This document shows positions 13,667 through 21,351 of a stretch of 21,351 nt of DNA, one piece after another. Each line of letters opens with the position of its first letter. Within the stretch, counting starts at the first letter, position 1. A model generated the notes under the pieces. It was given only the letters and a program-made list of their open reading frames with translations, did no database searches and was not told the DNA's origin. Position numbers and translations under genes: made by a program. The stretch is from Firmicutes bacterium HGW-Firmicutes-10 (GTDB lineage: Bacteria; Bacillota_I; Bacilli_A; Erysipelotrichales; Erysipelotrichaceae): NCBI GenBank assembly GCA_002841605.1, contig PHAF01000013.1:1-21351 (forward strand). Reading direction: 5' to 3'.

Positions 13667-15667
13667 ATGAAAAGAAGCGAACTGACGCAACGCCAATGGG
13701 AAATCATTCAAATGTATGATATAAACACAGAGATCGACTGCTTGCGTTTATATCCTTTTCGCTATGAAGTGATCCAGGCAACGAATGAAGACGAACTTCA
13801 ACCCAATGCCAATGTCACGATTGAAGGAGTCATCACTTCCGCCGTCTCGACCGTCCGGTATCAACGCAATCGCAGCGTTACACGCTTTACAATGTGCACA
13901 GAGCGCGATTGTTATACAATCTCGGCCTTTAACCGTCCCTGGTTTAAAGCGTCTATAGAAGGACGTGTGACAGTCATCGGCCGGTATGAAGGCAAAGGAA
14001 AAATAACCGCTGCCAACATTTTCTTCAAATCACTGGCTGAAATAGAAGGAGTTTATCCCGTCTACCCGCTCAAAGAAGGAATCAAGCAAAGCGATATCCG
14101 CAAAATCACGGCCAAGATCATATCGAAACACGCTGAAGAAATCCCGGATGAAATCCCGGAGTCTTTAAGAATCAAATACCGTCTGCTGCATCGTCGTGAA
14201 GCTTTGCGAAGACTGCACATTCCCAAAAGTTTGAAAGACGTCAGTGAAGCCACAAGAACCCTGAAATACGAGGAATTTCTGCGATTTCAGATGTCCCTGC
14301 TTTTAAAAAGCAAAAGCATCGGAAATCATTACAAAAAGCCGAAATCATTTGATCAAAATGGTATATCCTCTTTTATAAGTCAGCTACCTTTTGACTTGAC
14401 ACCCGACCAGCAAATCGCCATCAACGAGATTCTTGATGACTTAAAATCAAACAAACCCATGATGCGATTGCTTCAAGGCGATGTCGGTTCCGGTAAAACG
14501 ATTGTCTCAGCCATTGCCATGCTGGCTGCAATCAAAGCGGGTTATCAAACAGCTATGATGGCACCCACAGAAATACTCGTTTCACAGCATGTGTCATCGT
14601 TGCGCAGGTTTTTTGCTTCAAGCAATATCCGAATCGAAGGGTTGACATCCTCGTTGGTGCAATCAGAAAAAAATCGTATAATCAGTGAACTCAAAAGCGG
14701 ATCGATCGACATGATCATTGGGACTCATGCACTTTTCCAGTCTGCCATCGAATTTAACAACCTGGGATTGGTCATTACCGATGAACAGCATCGCTTCGGT
14801 GTAAACCAGCGTCGGGCACTGATAGAAAAGGGAAACGATGTCGATGTCTTAACCATGAGTGCGACACCGATACCGCGAACGTTGGCATCGGCGTTGTTTG
14901 CGGATATGGACGTTTCGACGATTGCTACGATGCCTTCGGGACGAATGAAGATACAAACGATTCTTATCGAAGAAAACAGCATCCGAACGATTTTGGATGA
15001 TCTGCTCAATGAAATAGCAGGGGGCAATCAGGTATATGTCGTCTGCCCGGCCATTGAAGAAAGCGATGCGACTTCGATGCGCAACGTGACGGACATTTAT
15101 CAATCGCTAAACAAGGCCATCGGAAAGAAAGTGCGTATGGCCATGCTTCACGGACAGTTGAAAAGTGAACAAAAAGAGCAAATCATGAGTGATTTTCACC
15201 AAGGGAAGCTGGATTTGATTGTTACAACGACTGTCATTGAAGTAGGCGTCCATGTGGAAAATGCCAACATCATGATCATATATGATGCTTATCGGTTTGG
15301 CTTATCCCAGCTGCATCAGTTGCGCGGGCGTATCGGACGTGGCAACAAACAGGGGAAATGCTATCTTTTAAGCTCACTCAAAGATGAAGAAAGTAAAGAA
15401 CGTCTGATGACTCTGGTCAACAGTAATGACGGATTTGACATTGCCATAAAGGACTTGTCGATGCGCGGTCCGGGAGATTTATTAGGGAAACGGCAAAGCG
15501 GATTACCGCACTTTATCTTGGGTGATATCGTGGCTGATCAGAATATCTTGCTAACCGCCAAAGAAGATGCGAAGTGGATGGTTGAAAACAATCAGCATCC
15601 GGAGTACCAAGAGTTTGTGAAAAAAATAATGTATATCAACAACGATTTTAATCACGGTATCGATTAG
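13667..15667 (+). CDS. recG: ATP-dependent DNA helicase RecG
   Basis: RecG reverses stalled replication forks and moves branched DNA. The 666-residue protein has the N-terminal wedge OB domain (TIEGVITSAVSTVRYQ to about 125). Helicase motifs follow: Walker A GDVGSGKT (about 272-279), motif II DEQH (about 371-374), motif III SATPIPRTLA, and motif VI QLRGRIGRG. The TRG segment is seen as FDIAIKDLSMRGPGDLLGKRQSG. The start is supported by AGGGGGAAG just before the ATG. Slightly shorter than the common 680-690 residues, with a compact N-terminus. Gene order yloV-recG-plsX matches Bacillus. Confidence 0.97.
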   Translation: MKRSELTQRQWEIIQMYDINTEIDCLRLYPFRYEVIQATNEDELQPNANVTIEGVITSAVSTVRYQRNRSVTRFTMCTERDCYTISAFNRPWFKASIEGRVTVIGRYEGKGKITAANIFFKSLAEIEGVYPVYPLKEGIKQSDIRKITAKIISKHAEEIPDEIPESLRIKYRLLHRREALRRLHIPKSLKDVSEATRTLKYEEFLRFQMSLLLKSKSIGNHYKKPKSFDQNGISSFISQLPFDLTPDQQIAINEILDDLKSNKPMMRLLQGDVGSGKTIVSAIAMLAAIKAGYQTAMMAPTEILVSQHVSSLRRFFASSNIRIEGLTSSLVQSEKNRIISELKSGSIDMIIGTHALFQSAIEFNNLGLVITDEQHRFGVNQRRALIEKGNDVDVLTMSATPIPRTLASALFADMDVSTIATMPSGRMKIQTILIEENSIRTILDDLLNEIAGGNQVYVVCPAIEESDATSMRNVTDIYQSLNKAIGKKVRMAMLHGQLKSEQKEQIMSDFHQGKLDLIVTTTVIEVGVHVENANIMIIYDAYRFGLSQLHQLRGRIGRGNKQGKCYLLSSLKDEESKERLMTLVNSNDGFDIAIKDLSMRGPGDLLGKRQSGLPHFILGDIVADQNILLTAKEDAKWMVENNQHPEYQEFVKKIMYINNDFNHGID

Positions 15668-15675
15668 TGTATAAT
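15647..15675 (+). promoter_or_regulatory. Candidate promoter for the plsX operon inside the recG end
   Basis: TATAAT (15670-15675) lies directly after the recG stop, with a weak -35 TTTAAT (15647-15652) 17 bases upstream. Start near 15682, leader about 17 bases with AGGAGG. The weak -35 limits confidence. Confidence 0.5.
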
Positions 15676-15698
15676 GTATAAAGTCAGGAGGCAATCAT

Positions 15699-16667
15699 AT
15701 GAAAATCGGGGTAGATGTCATGGGCTCGGATTTGGGTCCGAAAGAATTGTTAAAGTCATGTTTGCGTTTTGTTAATGAAAATGATGTACAGCTGGTGATT
15801 TATGGTAATCAGGAAGATCTGGATTTCATCGATCATCCCCGCATCACTAAAATACCGACAACGTATGTTCTGACAATGGATGATGGTCCACTGGCAGTCA
15901 AGCGTCATCCCAATGCCAGTATGGTCAAAGCCATTACGGATTGCGTTGCAGGTGAAAACGATGCAGTAGTCAGTGCCGGATCATCGGCTGCGCTGCTTTC
16001 GTGCGGTGTCATGATTTCAAAAATGATTCCCGGTATTGAGCGACCGGCCTTTTTGGCAGCCATTCCCAATACGATCGGGACTTCGACTGTATTATTGGAT
16101 ATGGGAGCAAACTCAGAAAACAGCAGTGACCACCTGTGTCAGTTTGCTGTTTTGGGTCACGCTTTTGCACAAACGACCATGAACATTGAACGTCCGACTG
16201 TCGGATTGCTTAATATTGGAACTGAAGATAAAAAAGGGGATTTGGTACATAAGGATGCCGTTGTAAAATTACGCGCGATGGAGAAAATCAATTTCACAGG
16301 CAACATTGAAGGACGCGATGTTCTAAACGGTGTCGTTGATGTTTTGGTAGCGGATGGTTTCAGTGGCAATATTGCTCTAAAAACCGTGGAAGGGACCGTC
16401 GTTGCTTTTAATCAAATGATAAAAGAAGTCATCAAGACCAATCGTCTGACCATGATCGGCGGATATTTGATCAAAGAAGAACTTACCAAAATGAAGGACA
16501 AAATGAACTATCAAAAATATGGAGGAGCGTTGCTTGCCGGGTTGAACCATGTCATCATCAAAGCGCATGGTTCTAGCAATGAAGAAGCCTTTTACAATGC
16601 CATTCGTCAGGCACACAAACTTGTCAGCGGTAATGTCGTCGATAAAATCAAGAGGGATTTGTTATGA
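15699..16667 (+). CDS. plsX: Phosphate acyltransferase PlsX
   Basis: PlsX converts acyl-ACP and phosphate to acyl-phosphate (and back), the donor for PlsY in phospholipid synthesis. It is peripheral to the membrane. The 322-residue protein starts MKIGVDVMGSDLGP, the family signature. It continues with MDDGPLAVKRHPNASMVKAI, VSAGSSAALL and LLNIGTEDKKGD. VADGFSGNIALKTVEG and YGGALLAGLNHVIIKAHGSS complete the set. AGGAGG upstream supports the ATG. No fapR precedes it, and neither fabD, fabG nor acpP follows; rnc comes directly with a 4-base ATGA overlap. Together with yloV this suggests use of preformed fatty acids, though the fab genes may be elsewhere. Confidence 0.97.
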   Translation: MKIGVDVMGSDLGPKELLKSCLRFVNENDVQLVIYGNQEDLDFIDHPRITKIPTTYVLTMDDGPLAVKRHPNASMVKAITDCVAGENDAVVSAGSSAALLSCGVMISKMIPGIERPAFLAAIPNTIGTSTVLLDMGANSENSSDHLCQFAVLGHAFAQTTMNIERPTVGLLNIGTEDKKGDLVHKDAVVKLRAMEKINFTGNIEGRDVLNGVVDVLVADGFSGNIALKTVEGTVVAFNQMIKEVIKTNRLTMIGGYLIKEELTKMKDKMNYQKYGGALLAGLNHVIIKAHGSSNEEAFYNAIRQAHKLVSGNVVDKIKRDLL

Positions 16668-17344
16668 GTGTTACCGCTTATTTGAAAAAGATGGGCATCG
16701 AATGTCAAAGCGGCGGATACATCGAACAGGCATTTATTCATACTTCATTTGTCAATGAAAACAAAAATGCGAAAAACGACAATGAGAGGCTTGAGTTTAT
16801 GGGAGATGCGGTCTTACAGCAATGGGTGTCTCATCAGCTTTTTTTAGTAAAACCGAGTCTTTCGGAAGGACAGATGACAACGTTGCGTGCACACTTAGTC
16901 AATGAGTCCTCCCTTGCAAAATATGCACGTGAGCTCGATCTTGCCCGCTTTCTGAAACTTGGGGTCGGAGAAGAGAAAACCGGCGGAAGAGACAGGGATT
17001 CGAATTTGGCTAATATGTTTGAAGCGTTTTTAGGAGCGCTTTTTCTGCAATGTTCATCAACGTCGGTAGACATTATTTTACAGCAGGTCATCACCCCTCA
17101 ATTACAAAATGTCGATAATATCAAAAACACGGATTTTAAAACGCGCCTACAAGAAGTCGTGCAATCCGACTCTCGTAAGACCGTGGTGTATGAAGTCGTC
17201 CGGATGGTCGGTCCTTCCAATAAACCGGAGTTTGAAGTCATCGTTAAGCTTGATGAAATCATTTTAGGTCGGGGTCGGGGACTGAGCAAAAAGAAAGCGG
17301 AGCAGGAAGCTGCCCGAAATGCTTTCGATAAAATGGTACGCTGA
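16664..17344 (+). CDS. rnc: Ribonuclease III
   Basis: RNase III cuts double-stranded RNA in rRNA and mRNA processing. The 226-residue protein has the catalytic signature NERLEFMGDAVL (Glu41, Glu44, Asp48). The second acidic site is LANMFEAFLGALFL, with Glu120. The residue that is Asp in E. coli (Asp114) is Asn117 here, with the same 72-residue spacing from Asp48 to Glu120. The dsRNA-binding domain covers about 150-226: FKTRLQEVVQS, PEFEVIVKLD and KKKAEQEAARNAF. ATGA overlap with plsX and TGATG overlap with galM imply tight translational coupling on both sides. Confidence 0.96.
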   Translation: MSVTAYLKKMGIECQSGGYIEQAFIHTSFVNENKNAKNDNERLEFMGDAVLQQWVSHQLFLVKPSLSEGQMTTLRAHLVNESSLAKYARELDLARFLKLGVGEEKTGGRDRDSNLANMFEAFLGALFLQCSSTSVDIILQQVITPQLQNVDNIKNTDFKTRLQEVVQSDSRKTVVYEVVRMVGPSNKPEFEVIVKLDEIILGRGRGLSKKKAEQEAARNAFDKMVR

Positions 17345-18327
17345 TGAACGATCAGTCATTTGTGCTTGAAAATTCAATCCTGAAAGTATCAATACTTTCA
17401 TATGGAGCAACGATAAGTTCGATCATTGATAAAAGACTTCAAAGAGAACTGGTTTTAGGATTTAATGAAAAAACAAAATATGAAGCGTCGGATAAATACT
17501 TTGGTTGCACAGTCGGACGGGTAGCCAACCGGATATCATATGGTCGCTTTTACTTGAATCAAAAAGAGGTTCGGCTGCCCATCAACAATGCTCCTCACCA
17601 TTTGCACGGCGGATTCTCAGGTTTTGACAAAAAGGAATTTTCGTGTAAGATGACCGAAAACAAGGTGGAGTGTACATACCTTAGCCGTGATTTGGAGGAA
17701 GGTTATCCTGGCAATCTGGGTGTAACGATCACTTATGCCTTGCATGATGAACAATTGATCATAAAGTCGCGATGTCTAAGTGATCAAGATACATTGGTCA
17801 ACATCACCAATCACACGTATTTTAATCTTGATGCTGACAAAAAAACGATTATTGACCACAATCTGAAAATCTTGGCCGATCGAGTTTACCCGGTCGATGA
17901 ATTCGGGTGTACCTTCAACCAACCGTTTTCTGTATCAAAAACACCTTTTGACTTTACTGACTTACGATCGTTGGCTGATAGTCTGGCAAGCAGTCATCCG
18001 CAAATCATCACTGCAAAAGGACTCGATCATCATTTTGAAGTGAATGGTGAAGGGTTAAGGCTTAGCGTCATTCTGTCTAATGAAGATATCTCACTTTCTG
18101 TCTATACAGACAAACCCGGAGTCCATGTATATACAGGCAATTATCTCAACGGGGAAGATATCGGATTTGATGGCGTAGTTTATCAAAAACATTGCGGGAT
18201 TTGTTTTGAAACCCAGTATGTGCCTAACAGTATAAACTTTGATACAACAATTGCGCCTATCGTAAAAGCGGGAAAGATTCAAGAACACCTAACCGTTTTT
18301 GAATTTCAACAGATGTCAAAGAGGTAA
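17344..18327 (+). CDS. galM: Aldose 1-epimerase (galactose mutarotase)
   Basis: GalM interconverts the alpha and beta forms of galactose, feeding the alpha form to galactokinase. The 327-residue protein has the sugar-binding N-terminal part (GRVANRISYGRF) and the conserved NNAPHHLHGG with the first catalytic His near 88. The second His is in NITNHTYFNL. The catalytic Glu is in CFETQYVPNSIN. The ATG overlaps the rnc stop (TGATG), and no good ribosome site is seen, so translation is probably coupled to rnc. GalK follows after five bases. No galT or galE is in this window. No signal peptide; acts in the cytoplasm. Confidence 0.95.
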   Translation: MNDQSFVLENSILKVSILSYGATISSIIDKRLQRELVLGFNEKTKYEASDKYFGCTVGRVANRISYGRFYLNQKEVRLPINNAPHHLHGGFSGFDKKEFSCKMTENKVECTYLSRDLEEGYPGNLGVTITYALHDEQLIIKSRCLSDQDTLVNITNHTYFNLDADKKTIIDHNLKILADRVYPVDEFGCTFNQPFSVSKTPFDFTDLRSLADSLASSHPQIITAKGLDHHFEVNGEGLRLSVILSNEDISLSVYTDKPGVHVYTGNYLNGEDIGFDGVVYQKHCGICFETQYVPNSINFDTTIAPIVKAGKIQEHLTVFEFQQMSKR

Positions 18328-18332
18328 TTCAT

Positions 18333-19604
18333 ATGAATATAAATGCAATCAAAGAAAGCATAAACAACGGAAAACTGGATGATATTTTTCGAAAACTGAC
18401 GGTAATCGATCAGCAGTCTTTTTCCAGAAGTCGCTGGCTGATGTTGATTGATGAATTCAGCCGGTATTTCAGCGAAACGGATATTTTTGGTTTCAGTGCG
18501 CCTGGTCGAAGTGAAATCGGCGGAAATCATACCGATCATCAGTGGGGCAGAGTGCTTGCTGCTGCGGTAAATCTCGATACGATTGCCGTTGTTGCAAAAA
18601 ACAATTCTTCATTAATCAATATCCGTTCCAAAGGCTTTGATATCAAAGCGGTTGATATAAAAAAACTGTCGGTTTGTGATGATGAAAAACATACATCTGA
18701 GGCATTGATTCGTGGAGTATGCGCAGGATTTGCCGAAAAAGGCTATGCCATCGGAGGGTTCAATGCGGTCATGGATTCCCAGGTGCTTCCGGGTTCCGGG
18801 ATTTCTTCATCCGCTGCATTTGAAGTGCTGCTTGGTCAGATTTTGTCGGATTTGTTCAATGATTCGATGGTTGATCATAAAACCATAGCTCTTGTAGGTC
18901 AATATGCTGAAAATGAATATTTTAAAAAGCCGTGTGGTTTAATGGATCAGATGACCAGTGCTGTAGGTGGTGTTGTGTTTATTGACTTTAATGAACCAAA
19001 CCAGCCGGTCGTAGAACAAGTCGATTTTGACTTAAATAAAGCGGGTTATGCATTGTGTCTTGTCAATACAGGGGGTTCTCATGAAAATCTGTCTGATGCA
19101 TACGCAAAGATGCCTCAGGAAATGAAAGATGTCGCACGGTATTTTAACCAGCCGGTACTATCAAAAATAACCATGAAGCAATTTCTCGAACATTTACCGC
19201 AAATCAGAGAACATTGCTCAGATCGGGCTTGTTTGCGGGCCTATCATTTTTTCAGAGAAACTGACCGCGTTATTGAACAAAAAAACGCCTTAATAAACAA
19301 TGATCTTTCGACCTTTCTAAGATTGATCATCACTTCCGGTCAGTCATCATACATGTATCTCCAGAATGTTTATATGCCTGAAGATATCGAATTTCAACCG
19401 ATAGCTGTTGCTCTGGCCTTAAGTCAGCACATATTGATTGACGGCGGCTACCGGGTACACGGCGGCGGTTTGGCAGGCACGATTCAAGCATTTGTTAAGT
19501 TAGAGCAGGTTTTTGAGTTTACAACAGCCATGGAGCATGTATTTGGCGTTGGCTGCACATTTGATCTTGCCATCCGATCCATTGGATCTGTGCAAGTATT
19601 CTAG
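18333..19604 (+). CDS. galK: Galactokinase (Firmicutes GRxEIGGNHTDH type)
   Basis: GalK phosphorylates galactose to galactose 1-phosphate, first committed step of the Leloir pathway. The 423-residue GHMP kinase shows the three motifs: GRSEIGGNHTDHQ (58-70, the galactokinase signature in the Firmicutes wording), LPGSGISSSAAFE (about 152-165, ATP loop) and HGGGLAGTIQAF near the C-terminus. AGAGGT lies upstream of ATG 18333. The protein is longer than the E. coli enzyme (382), with an N-terminal helix region before motif 1, common to this subgroup. Gap to galM is five bases and to nfnA eleven bases. Confidence 0.95.
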   Translation: MNINAIKESINNGKLDDIFRKLTVIDQQSFSRSRWLMLIDEFSRYFSETDIFGFSAPGRSEIGGNHTDHQWGRVLAAAVNLDTIAVVAKNNSSLINIRSKGFDIKAVDIKKLSVCDDEKHTSEALIRGVCAGFAEKGYAIGGFNAVMDSQVLPGSGISSSAAFEVLLGQILSDLFNDSMVDHKTIALVGQYAENEYFKKPCGLMDQMTSAVGGVVFIDFNEPNQPVVEQVDFDLNKAGYALCLVNTGGSHENLSDAYAKMPQEMKDVARYFNQPVLSKITMKQFLEHLPQIREHCSDRACLRAYHFFRETDRVIEQKNALINNDLSTFLRLIITSGQSSYMYLQNVYMPEDIEFQPIAVALALSQHILIDGGYRVHGGGLAGTIQAFVKLEQVFEFTTAMEHVFGVGCTFDLAIRSIGSVQVF

Positions 19605-19615
19605 AAGGAGACCCT

Positions 19616-20446
19616 ATGGCTAAAATAGTTAAAAAAGACATCTTAAATTCAGGAGTCGTTTCGATGGAAATCGAAGCTCCAAGGATTGCTGCAAAGGCAA
19701 AAGCAGGGCACTTTGTGATGATTCGTGTCGATGAGCACGGAGAACGCTTTCCGTTGACGATTGCTGATACGAACAAATCATCAGGAACTGTCCGTGTCAT
19801 TTTTCAGGTCGTTGGAGGCAGCACGATCAAACTTAACCGCTTAGAATCCGGTGATGACGTTAAAGATATCGTCGGTCCTTTAGGATTGCCGGTTCATCAT
19901 GAAAACATCAGACATGCCATCGTGATCGGCGGAGGTGTCGGCTGTGCGATTGCTTATCCGCATGCCAAAGCTCTGAAACAACAACATGCAAAGGTCAGTT
20001 TTATCGCAGGTTTCAGAAACAAGGATTTGTTTATCCTTGAAGATGAAATCCGACAGGTTGCTGATCAAACCTATTTTACGACGGATGACGGATCTGCATA
20101 TCGAAAAGGGTTTGTCACCGATGTATTGAAGGAAATACTGGAAAATGAAAGCGATGTGGATCTTGTAATTGCGATCGGGCCTTTGTTAATGATGAAAGCC
20201 GTGTCCAGTGTGACAAAAACTTACAACATCAAAACCGTGGTCAGTCTAAATCCGATCATGATCGACGGTACGGGGATGTGCGGTGGTTGCCGTGTCAAAA
20301 TCGGTGAAGAGTACAAGTTTGCTTGTGTCGATGGACCGGAGTTTGACGGTCATCTCGTTGATTTCGATGAACTGTTTCTACGCAACTCAGCGTATGTTCA
20401 ACAAGAAAAACACCTTTGCAAATTGCTTGAGGAGGATAAAAAATGA
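19616..20446 (+). CDS. nfnA: NfnA-type ferredoxin-NADP reductase subunit alpha
   Basis: NfnA pairs with NfnB in NADH-dependent reduced ferredoxin:NADP oxidoreductase, a cytoplasmic flavin-based electron-bifurcating complex. The 276-residue protein has an FAD domain (ERFPLTIADT) and an NAD-binding IGGGVGCAIAYPHAKALK. The C-terminal [2Fe-2S] region DGTGMCGGCRV and FACVDGPEFDGH has Cys222, Cys225 and Cys237. In characterised NfnA the fourth ligand is reported to be an Asp, and Asp217 is a candidate. It could also be the beta subunit of a sulfide dehydrogenase-type annotation, same family. AAGGAG (19606-19611) precedes the ATG. Its stop overlaps the nfnB ATG (ATGA). Confidence 0.92.
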   Translation: MAKIVKKDILNSGVVSMEIEAPRIAAKAKAGHFVMIRVDEHGERFPLTIADTNKSSGTVRVIFQVVGGSTIKLNRLESGDDVKDIVGPLGLPVHHENIRHAIVIGGGVGCAIAYPHAKALKQQHAKVSFIAGFRNKDLFILEDEIRQVADQTYFTTDDGSAYRKGFVTDVLKEILENESDVDLVIAIGPLLMMKAVSSVTKTYNIKTVVSLNPIMIDGTGMCGGCRVKIGEEYKFACVDGPEFDGHLVDFDELFLRNSAYVQQEKHLCKLLEEDKK

Positions 20447-21351
20447 TACAACCTTTAAAAACCCCCATGCCTCTAGCAGATGCTGAGGTACGAAATAAGG
20501 ATTTTTCGGAAGTAGCACTGGGTTATACCCTTGAAGATGCAATCAATGAAGCCAGCCGTTGTTTACAGTGTCTTCACAAGCCGTGTGTCGCCAGCTGCCC
20601 GGTCAATGTCGATATACCGAAGTTTATACTTGCCGTCAAGGAAAACCGTCTGGACGATGCCTTGAGCATTATCCATCAAACCAATTGTTTTCCTTCGATT
20701 TGCGGTCGCGTATGCCCTCAGGAAGTCCAGTGTGAAAGCACTTGCGTCATGACCAAACGATATCAGGCAGTTGCGATCGGCCGTCTGGAACGTTACGTCG
20801 GTGATCATGCGCAATTGAGAATGGATATCAAGCCTTTGGATCAAAATAAAAAAGTGGCCGTCGTCGGAAGTGGTCCTTCCGGATTGGCTTGTGCGTATGA
20901 TTGTGCTAAAGCCAGTTATGCGGTCACCGTATTTGAAGCTTGGCATGATGTCGGTGGGGTGCTGCGCTACGGTATCCCGGAATTCCGTCTGCCGAAAGCG
21001 ACCGTCGATAAAGAAATCGATGTTTTGCGTCAACTCGGTGTCGAATTTGAATGCAATGTCGTCATCGGAAGAACCATTGAATGTGCGGAGCTCTTTGAAA
21101 TGGGTTTTAAAGCCGTATTTCTAGGAACCGGTGCAGGACTGCCGACGTTTATGAACATAGAAGGTGAAGGGTCGATCGGTGTATTTTCAGCCAATGAATT
21201 TCTAACACGCGTCAACTTTATGAAAGCCGGACAACCAACGTATGATACACCATTGCTTACCGGAAAGCGGGTCGTCGTCGTAGGCGGCGGTAATGTTGCG
21301 ATGGATGCGGCAAGATGTGCAAAACGTCTGGGCTATCAGACGACGATCGTT
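20443..21351 (+). CDS. nfnB: NfnB-type subunit (glutamate synthase small-chain-like), 3' end outside window
   Basis: 303 codons are visible with no stop, so the gene continues past the window. NfnB holds the bifurcating FAD, NADPH site and two [4Fe-4S] clusters. Readable: Cys40, Cys43, Cys48 and Cys52 (CLQCLHKPCVASCP), and Cys87, Cys91, Cys97 and Cys101 (CGRVCPQEVQCESTC) for the clusters. An FAD motif GSGPSGLACA (142-151) and NADP motif GGGNVAMDAAR near the end follow. A homotetrameric glutamate synthase beta chain would look the same, but the overlap with nfnA (ATGA) argues for NfnAB. GAGGAGG just upstream, in the end of nfnA, supports the ATG. Confidence 0.93.
   Translation, partial: MIQPLKTPMPLADAEVRNKDFSEVALGYTLEDAINEASRCLQCLHKPCVASCPVNVDIPKFILAVKENRLDDALSIIHQTNCFPSICGRVCPQEVQCESTCVMTKRYQAVAIGRLERYVGDHAQLRMDIKPLDQNKKVAVVGSGPSGLACAYDCAKASYAVTVFEAWHDVGGVLRYGIPEFRLPKATVDKEIDVLRQLGVEFECNVVIGRTIECAELFEMGFKAVFLGTGAGLPTFMNIEGEGSIGVFSANEFLTRVNFMKAGQPTYDTPLLTGKRVVVVGGGNVAMDAARCAKRLGYQTTIV

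Noticed and set aside
20563..21033. 156-codon minus-strand open frame inside nfnB
   Set aside because: The plus strand encodes the conserved Fe-S cysteines and FAD motif; the reverse frame has no domain features.
1..21351. Mycoplasma-type code (TGA as Trp)
   Set aside because: TGA ends ruvA, murG, plsX, rnc and nfnA at natural protein lengths, and Trp codons are TGG.
1..21351. tRNA genes, CRISPR arrays, insertion sequences, attachment sites
   Set aside because: Reading both strands by eye I found no cloverleaf-like gene, spaced direct repeats, transposase or integrase fragments.

Overview
The window is ordinary low-to-mid GC Gram-positive (Firmicutes-type) chromosome, densely packed and standard-code: TGA ends several genes and TGG encodes Trp. 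Cell-wall genes (murG, murB, divIB), an L27 with a cleavable N-terminal extension plus its protease Prp, the yloU-yloV-recG-plsX-rnc gene order, and fermentative redox enzymes ([FeFe] hydrogenase, NfnAB) together suggest a walled, anaerobic fermenter. An Erysipelotrichia-like lineage is my best guess, but this is inference from gene content, not a search result. No tRNA, rRNA, CRISPR array, insertion sequence or prophage gene was seen. The longest stretch without a gene is 536-773, which holds the rplU promoter and leader.

Layout. 1-535: 3' end of an [FeFe] hydrogenase. 586-3034: promoter and leader, then rplU (L21), prp, rpmA (L27), a terminator, obg and a second terminator. 3046-4699: ruvA-ruvB from an extended -10 promoter, closed by a two-way terminator containing a nested palindrome. 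4734-8108: a thiol/sulfane-sulfur cluster made of thioredoxin, a convergent Crp/Fnr-type regulator with a Cys-x5-Cys pair, a cytoplasmic rhodanese, a lipoprotein rhodanese and a CoA-disulfide/persulfide reductase fused to a third rhodanese. 8100-8759: a HAD phosphatase on the minus strand, divergent from murG. 8838-11576: murG-murB-divIB (lipid II synthesis and division). 11587-15667: promoter, yloU (Asp23 family), yloV (FakA-like), terminator, recG. 15699-21351: plsX, rnc, galM, galK, nfnA and nfnB (cut by the window end), all overlapping or nearly touching and so probably co-transcribed.

How the genes work together. The 4.7-8.1 kb cluster is the most distinctive part. Its enzymes could move and reduce protein- or CoA-bound persulfides, and the adjacent regulator carries two closely spaced cysteines that could sense them. 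The FakA-like kinase and PlsX both handle acyl-phosphate, so the yloV-recG-plsX stretch points to phospholipid synthesis from fatty acids. No fapR, fab or acpP gene lies between plsX and rnc. Hydrogenase and NfnAB at the two ends fit fermentation that balances ferredoxin, NADH and NADPH pools.
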